A program made the translations under genes and the position numbers. Source: Sphingomonas sp. 1F27F7B (GTDB lineage Bacteria; Pseudomonadota; Alphaproteobacteria; Sphingomonadales; Sphingomonadaceae). Taken from it: 55,283 nucleotides of DNA. Each line of letters opens with the position of its first letter. Position 1 is the first letter of the stretch. Shown piece after piece: positions 23,278 to 31,944 of this stretch. The notes under the pieces were generated by a model, which was not told where the DNA came from, made no database searches, and saw only the letters and a program-made list of their open reading frames with translations. The stretch lies in contig NZ_SCMK01000028.1 of NCBI RefSeq assembly GCF_005503355.1, positions 1 through 55,283 on the forward strand, in the 5' to 3' direction.

Positions 23278-24486
23278 ATGAAGCGTCGTACCGGCCAAGA
23301 CCGCAGCGTAACCCGCAACTGGAAACCCGCCACCCAGGCCGTGCGCGGGGGCACCGCGCGTTCGGAATGGGGCGAGACGAGCGAGGCGATGTTCCTCACG
23401 TCCGGCTATGCCTATGATTGTGCGGGCGACGCCGCCGCGCGCTTCGCGGGCGAGCAGCAGGGCATGACCTATTCGCGCCTGCAGAATCCGACGGTGGAGA
23501 TGCTCGAGGAGCGGATCGCGCTGCTCGAAGGCGCCGAGGCCTGCCGCACCATGTCTTCGGGCATGGCGGCGATGACCGCCGCGATCCTGTGCCAGGTGAG
23601 CGCGGGCGACCATATCGTCCAGGGTCGCGCCGCCTTCGGCTCCTGCCGCTGGCTGACCGACAGCCTGCTCCCGCGCTTCGGCGTGGAGACGACGGTGATC
23701 GACGCGCGCGATCCGCAGCAGTTTGCGGACGCGGTGCGCCCGAACACCAAGGTCTTCTTCTTCGAGACGCCGGCCAACCCGACGATGGACGTGGTCGACC
23801 TGGAAGCGGTGTGCGGCATTGCCCGGAAGCACGGCATCACCAGCGTGGTCGACAATGCCTTCGCCACGCCCGCGCTCCAGCGCCCGCTCGAATTCGGCGC
23901 GGATGTGGTGGCCTATTCGGCGACCAAGATGATGGACGGGCAGGGCCGCGTGCTCGCCGGCGCGGTCGCCGGCTCGGCCGCATTCATCAACGACGTGCTG
24001 CTGCCCTTCACCCGCAACACCGGGCCCACCTTGTCGCCGTTCAACGCCTGGGTGGTGCTCAAGGGGCTGGAGACGCTCGACCTGCGCATCCGCCGGCAGA
24101 GCGAGAATGCGCTGAAGGTGGGCAGTTTCCTCGAGCAGCGGGTGCCCAGGATCAACTTCCCGGCGCTGCCCAGCCATCCGCAGCACAATCTCTTCAACCG
24201 CCAGATGGATGCGGCGGGCCCGATCTTCTCGTTCGAGGTCGATGGCGGCCGCACACAGGCGCACGCGCTGCTCGACGCGCTGGAGCTGGTCGACATCTCG
24301 AACAACATCGGCGATTCGCGCTCGCTGATGACGCATCCGGCTTCCACCACCCATTCGAGCGTGGCCGAGGAGAAGCGCTTGGAGATGGGCGTGACCGAGG
24401 GCATGCTGCGGCTCAATGTCGGGCTGGAGGATTCCGAGGACGTGATCGCCGATCTGGACCAGGCGCTGAGGGCCGCCGGATTGTGA
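23278..24486 (+). CDS. metZ: O-succinylhomoserine sulfhydrylase
   Basis: The 402-residue protein belongs to the Cys/Met metabolism PLP enzymes. The PLP lysine K217 lies in AYSATKMMDGQGRVLAG, and the active-site block YSRLQNPTVEMLEERIALLEGAEA is present. The close match of the order GYAYD...FAGEQ and the C-terminal SLMTHPASTTHSS favours MetZ, which makes homocysteine from O-succinylhomoserine and sulfide; the cystathionine gamma-synthase relatives are the alternative. The gene is followed without gap by apaG (TGATG). I saw no SAM-II riboswitch upstream. Confidence 0.92.
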   Translation: MKRRTGQDRSVTRNWKPATQAVRGGTARSEWGETSEAMFLTSGYAYDCAGDAAARFAGEQQGMTYSRLQNPTVEMLEERIALLEGAEACRTMSSGMAAMTAAILCQVSAGDHIVQGRAAFGSCRWLTDSLLPRFGVETTVIDARDPQQFADAVRPNTKVFFFETPANPTMDVVDLEAVCGIARKHGITSVVDNAFATPALQRPLEFGADVVAYSATKMMDGQGRVLAGAVAGSAAFINDVLLPFTRNTGPTLSPFNAWVVLKGLETLDLRIRRQSENALKVGSFLEQRVPRINFPALPSHPQHNLFNRQMDAAGPIFSFEVDGGRTQAHALLDALELVDISNNIGDSRSLMTHPASTTHSSVAEEKRLEMGVTEGMLRLNVGLEDSEDVIADLDQALRAAGL

Positions 24487-24884
24487 TGGACGCATTGTTC
24501 ACCGATGCGGCGGAAACGCGCGGGATCACCGTGCGCGTGTCGGTGAGCTATCTACCCGAGCAGAGCGAGCCCGATCGCGGCCGCTGGTTCTGGGCCTATC
24601 ACATCCGCATCGAGAATAGCGGGCCGATGACGGTGCAGCTGCTGACGCGGCACTGGATCATCACCGACGGGCGCGGCGCGCGCCACACGGTGGAAGGCGA
24701 AGGCGTGGTCGGCGAGCAGCCGATGATCGCGCCGGGGGCGAGCTTCGACTATGTCTCGGGCTGCCCGCTGAGCACGCCGATGGGGAACATGCAGGGCAGC
24801 TATCACATGATCGGAGAGGACGGCTCGGCATTCGACGTCGCCATCCCCAAATTCGCGCTCACGGCGCCGGCGGTGGCGGAATGA
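24486..24884 (+). CDS. apaG: ApaG-domain protein
   Basis: The 132-residue protein is a full ApaG: IRVEVSYLPEQS-like VRVSVSYLPEQSEPDRGRW, FWAYHIRIENSG, LLTRHWIITDGRG and GCPLSTPMGNMQGSY. ApaG folds as an Ig-like beta sandwich and is linked to Co2+/Mg2+ tolerance; its biochemical role is unsettled. It starts on the last base of the metZ stop and its own stop overlaps lysR by 4 nt, so it sits in the middle of a tightly coupled three-gene unit. Confidence 0.93.
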   Translation: MDALFTDAAETRGITVRVSVSYLPEQSEPDRGRWFWAYHIRIENSGPMTVQLLTRHWIITDGRGARHTVEGEGVVGEQPMIAPGASFDYVSGCPLSTPMGNMQGSYHMIGEDGSAFDVAIPKFALTAPAVAE

Positions 24885-25672
24885 AGCGCACCCATCTCCC
24901 CCTCAATGGTCTGCGCGTGCTCGACGCGGCGGCGCGGCATTTGAGCTTCACCCGCGCGGCGGACGAGCTGGCGGTGACGCCGGCGGCGGTCGGCCAGCAG
25001 ATCCGTGCGCTCGAGGATACGCTGGGCGTCGTCCTGTTCCGCCGTACCACCAAGGGGCTGGAGCTTACGCCGGAGGCCGAGGCGGGGCTGGCGGCGCTGC
25101 GTGCGGGCTTCCTCGAGTTCGAGGAAAGCGTGCGCGCGATGCAGGCCGGGCAATCGTCCAAGTCGCTGACCATCGCCGCGCCGCGCGACCTCACCGCGAA
25201 GTGGCTGATGCCGCGCCTGGCCGAGATCGCGCGCGAGGACAGCGACCTGCGCTTCATGCTGGTCCCCGCCGACGAGGCGATCGACTTCACCGAGGCCAAT
25301 CTCGATCTCGCGATCCGCTGGGGCGAAGGGCCTGGCGAGCATGAGGGCGAGGCGCTGGAGAGCGACGGGATGGTCACGGTCGAGCGGCCGGGCGGCGGCA
25401 TCGACGTGCGCATCTCCTGGCCCGGCTGCATGGCCGAGGATGCCGGCTCGCTGGTGCGTGTCGCCGATGCCGGCCTCGCGCTCGATGCTGCGGCCGAGGG
25501 GCTGGGCCGGGCGACGGTGCCGGAGCTGCTGGCCCGCAGCGACATCGAATCGGGCCGAGTCGTCGTGGTCGGCGAGCCCAAGAGTTCCAAGCTCGGCTAT
25601 TGGCTGGTCGCACCCTTGCCCCAGTGGCGGCAGAAGAAAGTGAAGACGCTGGTCGACGCGCTCGCTGCGTGA
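24881..25672 (+). CDS. LysR-type regulator, GcvA-like, shortened effector domain
   Basis: The 263-residue protein starts MKRTHLPLNGLRVLDAAARH and has a complete LysR winged helix (FTRAADELAVTPAAVGQQIRALEDTLG, residues 24-50). The effector region is about 35-40 residues shorter than usual LysR proteins (about 300). The missing part appears to be in the second half, where the domain normally returns to the first lobe. It overlaps apaG by 4 nt. It may still dimerise and bind DNA; target genes and ligand are unknown, and the operon position suggests a link with methionine metabolism. Confidence 0.85.
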   Translation: MKRTHLPLNGLRVLDAAARHLSFTRAADELAVTPAAVGQQIRALEDTLGVVLFRRTTKGLELTPEAEAGLAALRAGFLEFEESVRAMQAGQSSKSLTIAAPRDLTAKWLMPRLAEIAREDSDLRFMLVPADEAIDFTEANLDLAIRWGEGPGEHEGEALESDGMVTVERPGGGIDVRISWPGCMAEDAGSLVRVADAGLALDAAAEGLGRATVPELLARSDIESGRVVVVGEPKSSKLGYWLVAPLPQWRQKKVKTLVDALAA

Positions 25673-25762
25673 GCGCGCTCCGATCGCGGGCCGATGCGCA
25701 TCGGCCTTCATCGGTGCGGTGAAGCCGGGTAAGGAGGCGCAAAACCGCAGGAGCGAACACCC

Positions 25763-26596
25763 ATGCCGCAAAGCCCTTGGAGCCATAGCCGCAGCGCCGG
25801 CATTGCCGACGATATCGATTTCGAGATCAAGGGGCAGGAGCTCCAGTTCGTCGAGATCGAGCTCGACCCGGGCGAGAGCGCGGTGGCCGAGGCCGGGGCG
25901 CTGGTGTGGAAAGATGCTGCGGTGGGCATGACCACCGTGTTCGGCGACGGCAGCGGCGCACAGGGCGGCGGCTTCATGGGTGCGCTGCTCGGCGCGGGCA
26001 AGCGGCTGGTCACGGGCGAGAGCCTGTTCACCACCGTCTTCACGCATAACGGCTCGGGCAAGGCGCGCGTCGCTTTCGCGGCGCCGGTGCCGGGAGCGAT
26101 CGTGCCGCTGAAGCTCGATTCGGTCGGCGGCACGCTGATCTGCCAGAAGGACGCGTTCCTCTGCGCCGCCAAGGGCGTGTCGATGGGCATCGCCTTTCAG
26201 CGGCGGATCATGACTGGCCTGTTCGGCGGCGAGGGCTTCATCATGCAGAAGCTCGACGGCGATGGCTGGGTGTTCGTCCAGTTCGGCGGCATGGTCGTCG
26301 AGCGCGAGCTGGCACCGGGCGAGGAACTGCATGTCGACACCGGCTGCGTCGCCGCCTTCACGCCTTCGGTGGAGTTCGACCTGGTCGGCGCCGGCGGCGT
26401 GCGCAGCGCGATCTTCGGCGGCGAGGGATTGTTCTTCGCGCGGCTCACGGGGCCGGGCAAGGTGTGGATCCAGTCGCTGCCCTTCTCGCGCCTCGCCGGG
26501 CGGATGATGGCGGCGGCGAGCAGCCATGGCGGGCAGAATCGCGGCGAAGGCTCGGTGCTCGGCGGGATCGGCGACCTGATCGGGGGCAATCGTTGA
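25763..26596 (+). CDS. TIGR00266 (AIM24-like) family protein
   Basis: The 277-residue protein is a beta-rich TIGR00266/AIM24 family member: DDIDFEIKGQELQFVEIELDPGESAVAEAGALVW, a Gly-rich loop (GAQGGGFMGALLGAGKRLVTGESLF), then GEGFIMQKLDGDGWVFVQ and GEGLFFARLTGPGKVWIQSLPFSRLA. Tandem related halves are visible. In yeast AIM24 acts in mitochondria; bacterial roles are unknown. A possible TM segment is not evident. The stop overlaps the TTG start of a small membrane protein, which suggests a functional pair. Confidence 0.9.
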   Translation: MPQSPWSHSRSAGIADDIDFEIKGQELQFVEIELDPGESAVAEAGALVWKDAAVGMTTVFGDGSGAQGGGFMGALLGAGKRLVTGESLFTTVFTHNGSGKARVAFAAPVPGAIVPLKLDSVGGTLICQKDAFLCAAKGVSMGIAFQRRIMTGLFGGEGFIMQKLDGDGWVFVQFGGMVVERELAPGEELHVDTGCVAAFTPSVEFDLVGAGGVRSAIFGGEGLFFARLTGPGKVWIQSLPFSRLAGRMMAAASSHGGQNRGEGSVLGGIGDLIGGNR

Positions 26597-26856
26597 GCCG
26601 GCCGGTCCCCAACCTCGCCGATCCCGAGCAGCGCCGCGCCTATCGCCGCGAGCTGATGGCGGTCGCCAGGGGGCCGCGCCGCCTGGGCGTGGCGCTGGCG
26701 GTGGCCGGGTCGGCGCTGATCCTGATAAACGCCTATTGGACGCCGATCCCGAACATCGTCACCCTGGCCGCGATCGTCGGCGGCTTCGCGCTGATGCTGA
26801 TGGGGATCGGCATGCGCACCAAATATCACAAGCGGAGGATGCGCGGGGAGATCTAG
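26593..26856 (+). CDS. Small two-TM protein coupled to the TIGR00266 gene
   Basis: A TTG start overlaps the previous stop (TTGA) and gives 87 residues. Two TM helices follow a charged N-terminus (LGVALAVAGSALILINAYW and IVTLAAIVGGFALMLMGIGM), with a basic C-terminus (RTKYHKRRMRGEI), so both ends face the cytosol. An internal ATG at MAVARGPRR is an alternative start. The coupling suggests it anchors or assists the TIGR00266 protein; no named family is recognised. Confidence 0.7.
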   Translation: MSRPVPNLADPEQRRAYRRELMAVARGPRRLGVALAVAGSALILINAYWTPIPNIVTLAAIVGGFALMLMGIGMRTKYHKRRMRGEI

Positions 26857-26918
26857 GGGCCGGGGCGATCGGCATATTGCAGCCGCTCCGGGAAATTCGT
26901 CGCGCAACGCGCCGTCAG

Positions 26919-28223
26919 CTAGGGCGCGATCAGTTCCGCCGCCTTGCCGATCAGCGAGGCGAAGCGCACCTGGTCGACTTCCTTCTGCCCGTCGTTCCAG
27001 CTGCCGGTGACGACGTACCAGTCGCCGTTCCGCGCCTGGAGCAGCAGCGTCATGTTCATCACGCCCGGTTCGGATCCGCCCTTATAGCCGACCCATTGCC
27101 ACTTGCCGCGCGCATCGGGGCCGATACCGGGGTTGATCGAGAGAATCCTGCGCGCCTCGATGCCGGCCGGGCCCTCGGTGTTGCGGCGCAGCCAGTCCAT
27201 CACCCGGACCAGGTCGTTCGGGCTCTCGAACCATTCGAGCGTGTCGATCAGCTTGGGAGTCTTGGTGGTGAAGCTGGTCGTGTCGACCAGGATCGGCGCG
27301 ATGCCCGCCACTTCGCCATCGAGCAGCCGGCGCCGCCCGGCCTCGTCCTGCGCGAGATAGCGGTCGGCCAGCCCGGCGACACCCTTCAGCCGGAACATGT
27401 CCAGCGCGGCGAGGAAGGGGCGGTTGCGCGCCGGATCGGCGATGCCGAGCACCGGCATCATCGCCTCCACCTTCGCGCGGCCGAGATGATGGAGCAGGAT
27501 GTCGGTCGCGCTGTTGTCGCTGACCGAGATCATCTGCGTCGCGAGCTCGCGCAGCGACACCTGGGTGCCCTTGGGCTTCGCCGTATAGCCGCCGCCGGGC
27601 AGCATGCCGCCGTCGAGCGTGACGAGATCGTCCCATTTGCGCTCGCCCGCATTGGTGGCGCGGACCAGCTCGCCCAGGATCACCAGCTTGAATGCCGATC
27701 CGATCGCATAGGGCTTGTCGGCATTGCGGCCGCCGAGCAGCTGCGGCTTGCCCGTGCCCAGCTTCGCGATCGCATAGCCGGTGTCGCCGCGCAGCGCGGC
27801 GAAGGCGCCCTCGATTTCGGGCAGCGTCTTCTCCGCGACTTCGAAGCCGCGGACGAGCAGCCCGCCCACCTGGTGCGGCGCCGCCGGATCGACGACGATC
27901 AGGACATTGGCCACTGCCTTCTCATACTGGACCCGCACGTTCGCGCGCCAGGGCGTCTCCTGTGCGACGCTCAGGACGGCGACCGGCTTGCCGCTGGCGG
28001 CGATCAGCTGCGCAGTGACTTCGTTGAGCTTCGCCTCGGGCACCTGCGCCTGGAAGGCCGGCGTGAAGAACCCCGCATAGTCGCCGCCGCCGTTCAGGAT
28101 CGCGATCAGCTGGCCGAGGCGCAGGGTGAAGGCGGGGTCTGCCTGGGCGGCCGGAGGCGCCGGGGTCTGCGCGGCGGCGGGGGCGGCGATCAGAAGAGCG
28201 GCGAGATACGGTAGCAGGCGCAT
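26919..28223 (-). CDS. Exported class A beta-lactamase-fold serine hydrolase
   Basis: The 434-residue protein has a signal peptide (cleavage near AAAQT, residue 20), an N-terminal DUF3887-like domain (about 30-125) and a class A beta-lactamase-like domain. The three active-site motifs are visible: S176-A-F-K179, S235-D-N237 and K381-G-G383. It may be a beta-lactamase, a DD-peptidase or an esterase. The extra N-terminal domain and length (beta-lactamases are about 290) argue against a simple resistance enzyme. Its promoter region contains an AT-rich inverted repeat (28227-28301). Confidence 0.85.
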   Translation of the reverse strand: MRLLPYLAALLIAAPAAAQTPAPPAAQADPAFTLRLGQLIAILNGGGDYAGFFTPAFQAQVPEAKLNEVTAQLIAASGKPVAVLSVAQETPWRANVRVQYEKAVANVLIVVDPAAPHQVGGLLVRGFEVAEKTLPEIEGAFAALRGDTGYAIAKLGTGKPQLLGGRNADKPYAIGSAFKLVILGELVRATNAGERKWDDLVTLDGGMLPGGGYTAKPKGTQVSLRELATQMISVSDNSATDILLHHLGRAKVEAMMPVLGIADPARNRPFLAALDMFRLKGVAGLADRYLAQDEAGRRRLLDGEVAGIAPILVDTTSFTTKTPKLIDTLEWFESPNDLVRVMDWLRRNTEGPAGIEARRILSINPGIGPDARGKWQWVGYKGGSEPGVMNMTLLLQARNGDWYVVTGSWNDGQKEVDQVRFASLIGKAAELIAP

Positions 28224-28226
28224 CGG

Positions 28227-28301
28227 TGCCTCATCGGCTGTGGATGCACAGCTGATACCGTCAATAAATTATGATATCAACATTTATCGCCGGATGAGGC
28301 A
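28227..28301. promoter_or_regulatory. Nested inverted repeats in an AT-rich promoter region
   Basis: TGCCTCATCGGC (28227-28238) and GCCGGATGAGGCA (28289-28301) form a near-perfect long-range inverted pair with one bulge. Inside it, ATAAAT (28264-28269) and ATTTAT (28282-28287) form a second pair. The core is far richer in A/T than the surroundings, as a promoter would be for the minus-strand serine hydrolase. Confidence 0.55.
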
Positions 28302-28327
28302 TCTGGCGCGGGAAGGGCCGCGCCCGA

Positions 28328-30310
28328 TCAGGCGTCGATCACTTCCTCGTCCAGTCGCGCCGCATTCTCCTGGATGAAGGCGAAGCGGTGGGCGGGATTG
28401 TTGCCCATCAGCCGGTCGACCAGGTCCTTCACACCCGCCCGCTCCTCATATTCCTGGGGCAGGGTGATGCGCAGCAGGCCCCGGGTCGCCGGGTCCATGG
28501 TGGTTTCCTTGAGCTGGTTCGGGTTCATCTCGCCCAGGCCCTTGAACCGGCTGACCTCGACCTTCTTGCCCTTGAACGCCGTCGTCTCGATCTCGAGCCG
28601 GTGCGCGTCGTCGCGGGCATAGAGCGATTTGGAGCCCACCGTCAGGCGATAGAGCGGCGGCTGGGCGAGATAGAGATGCCCCTGGCGGACCAGGTCGGGC
28701 ATCTCCTGGAAGAAGAAAGTCATCAGCAGCGTGGCGATATGGGCGCCGTCCACGTCCGCGTCGGTCATGATGATGATGCGCTCGTAGCGCAGGTTCGAGG
28801 GGTCGCAGTCCTTGCGGGTGCCGCAGCCCATGGCGAGGATCAGGTCGGCGATTTCCTGGTTGGCCAGGATCTTCGCCGATGTCGCCGACGCGACGTTCAG
28901 GATCTTGCCGCGGATCGGGAGGATCGCCTGGGTCTTGCGGTCGCGTGCCTGCTTGGCGGAGCCGCCGGCCGAATCGCCCTCGACGATAAACAGTTCGGTG
29001 CCCGCCGGATCGTCGGCCGAGCAATCGGTGAGCTTGCCGGGCAGGCGGAGCTTGCGCGCGCTGGTCGCGGTCTTGCGCTTGACCTCGCGCTCCTGCTTGC
29101 GGCGCAGGCGGTCGTCCATCCGCTCGAGCACATAGCCGAGCAGCGCCTTGCCGCGGTCCATATTGTCGGCGAGGAAATGGTCGAAATGGTCGCGCACCGC
29201 CTTCTCGACCAGGCCGGCGGCTTCGGGCGAAGTGAGCCGGTCCTTGGTCTGCGACTGGAATTGCGGATCGCGGACGAACACGCTCAGCATCAGCTCCGAG
29301 CCGGTCATCACGTCGTCGGCAGTGATGTCCTTGGCCTTTTTCTGGCCGATCAGCTCGCCGAACGCGCGGATGCCCTTGGTGAGCGCGGCGCGGAGCCCGG
29401 CCTCGTGCGTGCCGCCATCGGGCGTCGGGATGGTGTTGCAATACCAGCTGTACGAGCCGTCGCTCCACAGCGGCCAGGCGACCGCCCATTCGACGCGGCC
29501 GTTATTCTCGCCCGGGAAATCCTGGCGCCCGGCGAAGAAATCGGCGGTGGCGCATTCGCGCGCGGCGATCTGCTCCTTCAGGTGATCGGCCAGGCCGCCG
29601 GGGAACTGGAACACCGCTTCGGGCGGCGTTTCGTCGGCAATCAGCTCGGCGTCGCACTTCCAGCGAATCTCGACGCCGGCGAACAGATAGGCCTTGGAGC
29701 GGACCAGCTTGTAGAGCCGGTTCGGCTTGAACAGCATCTCGCCGAAGATCTCGGCGTCGGGAACGAAGCTCACCGAAGTGCCGCGCCGATTGGGCGTGCC
29801 GCCGAGATGCTCGAGCGGGCCGAGCGTCTTGCCCTGGCTGAAGCGCTGGCGATAGAGTTGCTTGTCGCGGGCGACTTCGATCGTGGTATCGATCGACAGC
29901 GCGTTGACCACGCTGATGCCGACGCCGTGCAGGCCGCCCGACGTCGCATAGGCCTTGCCCGAGAATTTGCCGCCCGAGTGCAGCATGGTGAGGATCACCT
30001 CGAGCGCCGACTTGTCGGGGAATTTCGGGTGCGGATCGATCGGCATGCCGCGGCCATTGTCGACGATGGTCAGCCGGTTGCCGGCCTCCAGCGTGACTTC
30101 GATGCGGCTGGCATGGCCGGCCACCGCCTCGTCCATCGCATTGTCGAGGATCTCGGCAGCGAGGTGGTGCAGCGCGCGCTCGTCGGTGCCGCCGATATAC
30201 ATGCCCGGGCGGCGCCGGACCGGCTCCAGCCCTTCGAGGACTTCGATCGAGGAGGCGTCATAGGTGCCGGAGGGCACGCCCGGCGCGGCAAACAGGTCTT
30301 CAGCGGCCAT
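28328..30310 (-). CDS. parE: DNA topoisomerase IV subunit B
   Basis: From ATG 30310 the product is 660 residues. It has a GHKL ATPase domain (EILDN at 53-57, DNGRGMP at 84-90, GLHGVGISVVNA from 126) and a TOPRIM region (EGDSAGGSAKQARDRK, then DADVDGAHI). The length and the final motif LMGNNPAHRFAFIQENAA suit ParE rather than GyrB, which is longer in this group. It forms the ATPase half of topoisomerase IV, which decatenates chromosomes. parC is not in the window. An upstream ATG at 30373 was rejected because the extension is atypical. Confidence 0.95.
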   Translation of the reverse strand: MAAEDLFAAPGVPSGTYDASSIEVLEGLEPVRRRPGMYIGGTDERALHHLAAEILDNAMDEAVAGHASRIEVTLEAGNRLTIVDNGRGMPIDPHPKFPDKSALEVILTMLHSGGKFSGKAYATSGGLHGVGISVVNALSIDTTIEVARDKQLYRQRFSQGKTLGPLEHLGGTPNRRGTSVSFVPDAEIFGEMLFKPNRLYKLVRSKAYLFAGVEIRWKCDAELIADETPPEAVFQFPGGLADHLKEQIAARECATADFFAGRQDFPGENNGRVEWAVAWPLWSDGSYSWYCNTIPTPDGGTHEAGLRAALTKGIRAFGELIGQKKAKDITADDVMTGSELMLSVFVRDPQFQSQTKDRLTSPEAAGLVEKAVRDHFDHFLADNMDRGKALLGYVLERMDDRLRRKQEREVKRKTATSARKLRLPGKLTDCSADDPAGTELFIVEGDSAGGSAKQARDRKTQAILPIRGKILNVASATSAKILANQEIADLILAMGCGTRKDCDPSNLRYERIIIMTDADVDGAHIATLLMTFFFQEMPDLVRQGHLYLAQPPLYRLTVGSKSLYARDDAHRLEIETTAFKGKKVEVSRFKGLGEMNPNQLKETTMDPATRGLLRITLPQEYEERAGVKDLVDRLMGNNPAHRFAFIQENAARLDEEVIDA

Positions 30311-30420
30311 CGAGAACGTATAGGGGGTGCGGGGTGACGGGCGCAAGGGATGGGAGAACATCCCGACAGCCATCCCGGCACCGGCCCGGGGTGACGAAGA
30401 GCGCGTCGAAAGCCCGTTCC

Positions 30421-31944
30421 CTAGGCCGCCTTGAGCTGGGCGATGAATTTGTCGGTCGCCGCTTCCAGCGCGACCGCCGCCTCGGAAAGCCCCGTCGCGG
30501 CGCTGGAGACGCGGTCGGACAGCGTTTCGGTGTCGCTCGCCACGGTGGCGACGGCGCCGATCCGCTCCGCCATGCGCGTGGCGCCCTCGGCGGTGTCGTG
30601 CGCGGTCGCCTCGATCATGCCCGCGGCCTGGCGCTGGCCGTCGACTTCGCTGCGGATCGCCTCGGCGGCCGCGGCGACTTCGGCGACGGTGGCGGCGATC
30701 TCGTCGAGCGCGCCATGTGCCAGGGTGGCGCCGCCCTGGACGGTGCCGGCGAGGGTACGGATCTCCTCGGTCGCCGAGCCGGTCTGGTTGGCCAGCGCCT
30801 TCACTTCGTGCGCGACCACTGCGAAGCCGCGGCCGATGTCGCCGGCGCGGGCAGCTTCGATGGTGGCGTTGAGTGCGAGCAGATTGGTCCGCGCCGCGAT
30901 GTCCTGGATCGATTCGGCGAAGAGCGTGATCGTGCTGGCCCGCTCGGCCAGCGCGCGCACCGCATTCTCGCCCGAGCGCGAGACGCCGCGCGCCGCGCCG
31001 CTCAAATTGGCCTGCTGGTCGACGCTGGTGGCGATCGCCACGATCGAGGCGGTGAGCTGGCGCACGCCGCTGGCGAGCCCGCCCGCAGTGTCAGAGGCCT
31101 GGCTGGCGAGATGTGCAGTCGCGGCGAGCTCCACGCTGGCCGTATGGGCGAGCGAATTGAGCGCCTGGGCCGAGCGATCGAGGTCGCTCGCGGCGCGCGT
31201 CACATCGCGCACGGTCTCGGCGACCGATTCCTGGAAGGCGGTGGCGAGCGCCAGCATCTCGCGGCGGCGCTCGGCGGTGGCGCTGCGCTCGCTCGTCTCG
31301 CGCAGCTCGCGCTCGGTGCGTTCGCGCGATTCGGCGGCGCGCATCGCGGTGAGCGCGGCCTCCGCATCGTCGCGCCGCGCCGTCGCGTCCGCGGCGAAGC
31401 GGTCGCTCTGGGCGCGGGCATCGGCCTGCGCCTCGATCAGGCGGACGAGCTGGGTGGTGAGATAGGCGAGCACCGCGAATTCGAGCAGCACCGCCACGGC
31501 ATGGAAGACGACGCGGCCGAAATTGCCGCCGCCCTCGAACACCCAGGCCGGCAGGGCGAGCTGGAGGACGATGTGATGGACCGCGATCAGCGTGCAGGCG
31601 AGCGCGATCGGCCGCCAGTCGTAGAGCAGCGTCAGGCCCGAGAGCGCGACGAAGAAATACATGTGCGAGTCCATCTGCCAGGGATGGCCCGTCAGCGCAT
31701 AGACGGCGAGCGCCGGCTGGATCGCGGCGAGCGTGCCGACGATCATTCGCGCCGCGGCATCGTAGCGACGGCGTAGCGCGACGACCGTCGGCGCGATGTT
31801 CGCGGCCGCGCCGAGCAGGAAGGTCATCCATTCGCGCTGGCTGCCGAGCAGCAGGCCCAGCACGAAGACCACGGCAACGGTGGCCCAGCTGGCCATGACC
31901 AGCGTCCGCACGCCGCGGCGGCGAAGGCGATTGATCTCGGTCAT
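30421..31944 (-). CDS. Methyl-accepting chemotaxis protein with multi-TM, His-containing sensor
   Basis: The 507-residue protein has about five or six N-terminal TM helices (residues 13-165), then a coiled coil (168-230) and a signalling domain with the hairpin signature ARTNLLALNATIEAARAGDIGRGFAVVAHEVKALA (351-385). No periplasmic ligand domain or HAMP domain is clear. The membrane part carries H87, H94, H123 and H124 in HPW...H...HH spacing, which could bind heme or a metal (inference). It starts inside the stop of a 104-residue upstream gene (ATGA), so the pair is translationally coupled. Confidence 0.9.
   Translation of the reverse strand: MTEINRLRRRGVRTLVMASWATVAVVFVLGLLLGSQREWMTFLLGAAANIAPTVVALRRRYDAAARMIVGTLAAIQPALAVYALTGHPWQMDSHMYFFVALSGLTLLYDWRPIALACTLIAVHHIVLQLALPAWVFEGGGNFGRVVFHAVAVLLEFAVLAYLTTQLVRLIEAQADARAQSDRFAADATARRDDAEAALTAMRAAESRERTERELRETSERSATAERRREMLALATAFQESVAETVRDVTRAASDLDRSAQALNSLAHTASVELAATAHLASQASDTAGGLASGVRQLTASIVAIATSVDQQANLSGAARGVSRSGENAVRALAERASTITLFAESIQDIAARTNLLALNATIEAARAGDIGRGFAVVAHEVKALANQTGSATEEIRTLAGTVQGGATLAHGALDEIAATVAEVAAAAEAIRSEVDGQRQAAGMIEATAHDTAEGATRMAERIGAVATVASDTETLSDRVSSAATGLSEAAVALEAATDKFIAQLKAA

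Noticed and set aside
21829..24495. Very long minus-strand reading frame running through metZ
   Set aside because: The part beyond 23169 is the antisense of metZ and reads as His/Arg-rich noise. Only the PMT-like portion (to 23133) shows membrane helices and family motifs.
26919..28223. Antibiotic-resistance class A beta-lactamase
   Set aside because: The active-site motifs are there, but the extra N-terminal domain, length and lack of recognisable omega-loop signature leave substrate unknown.
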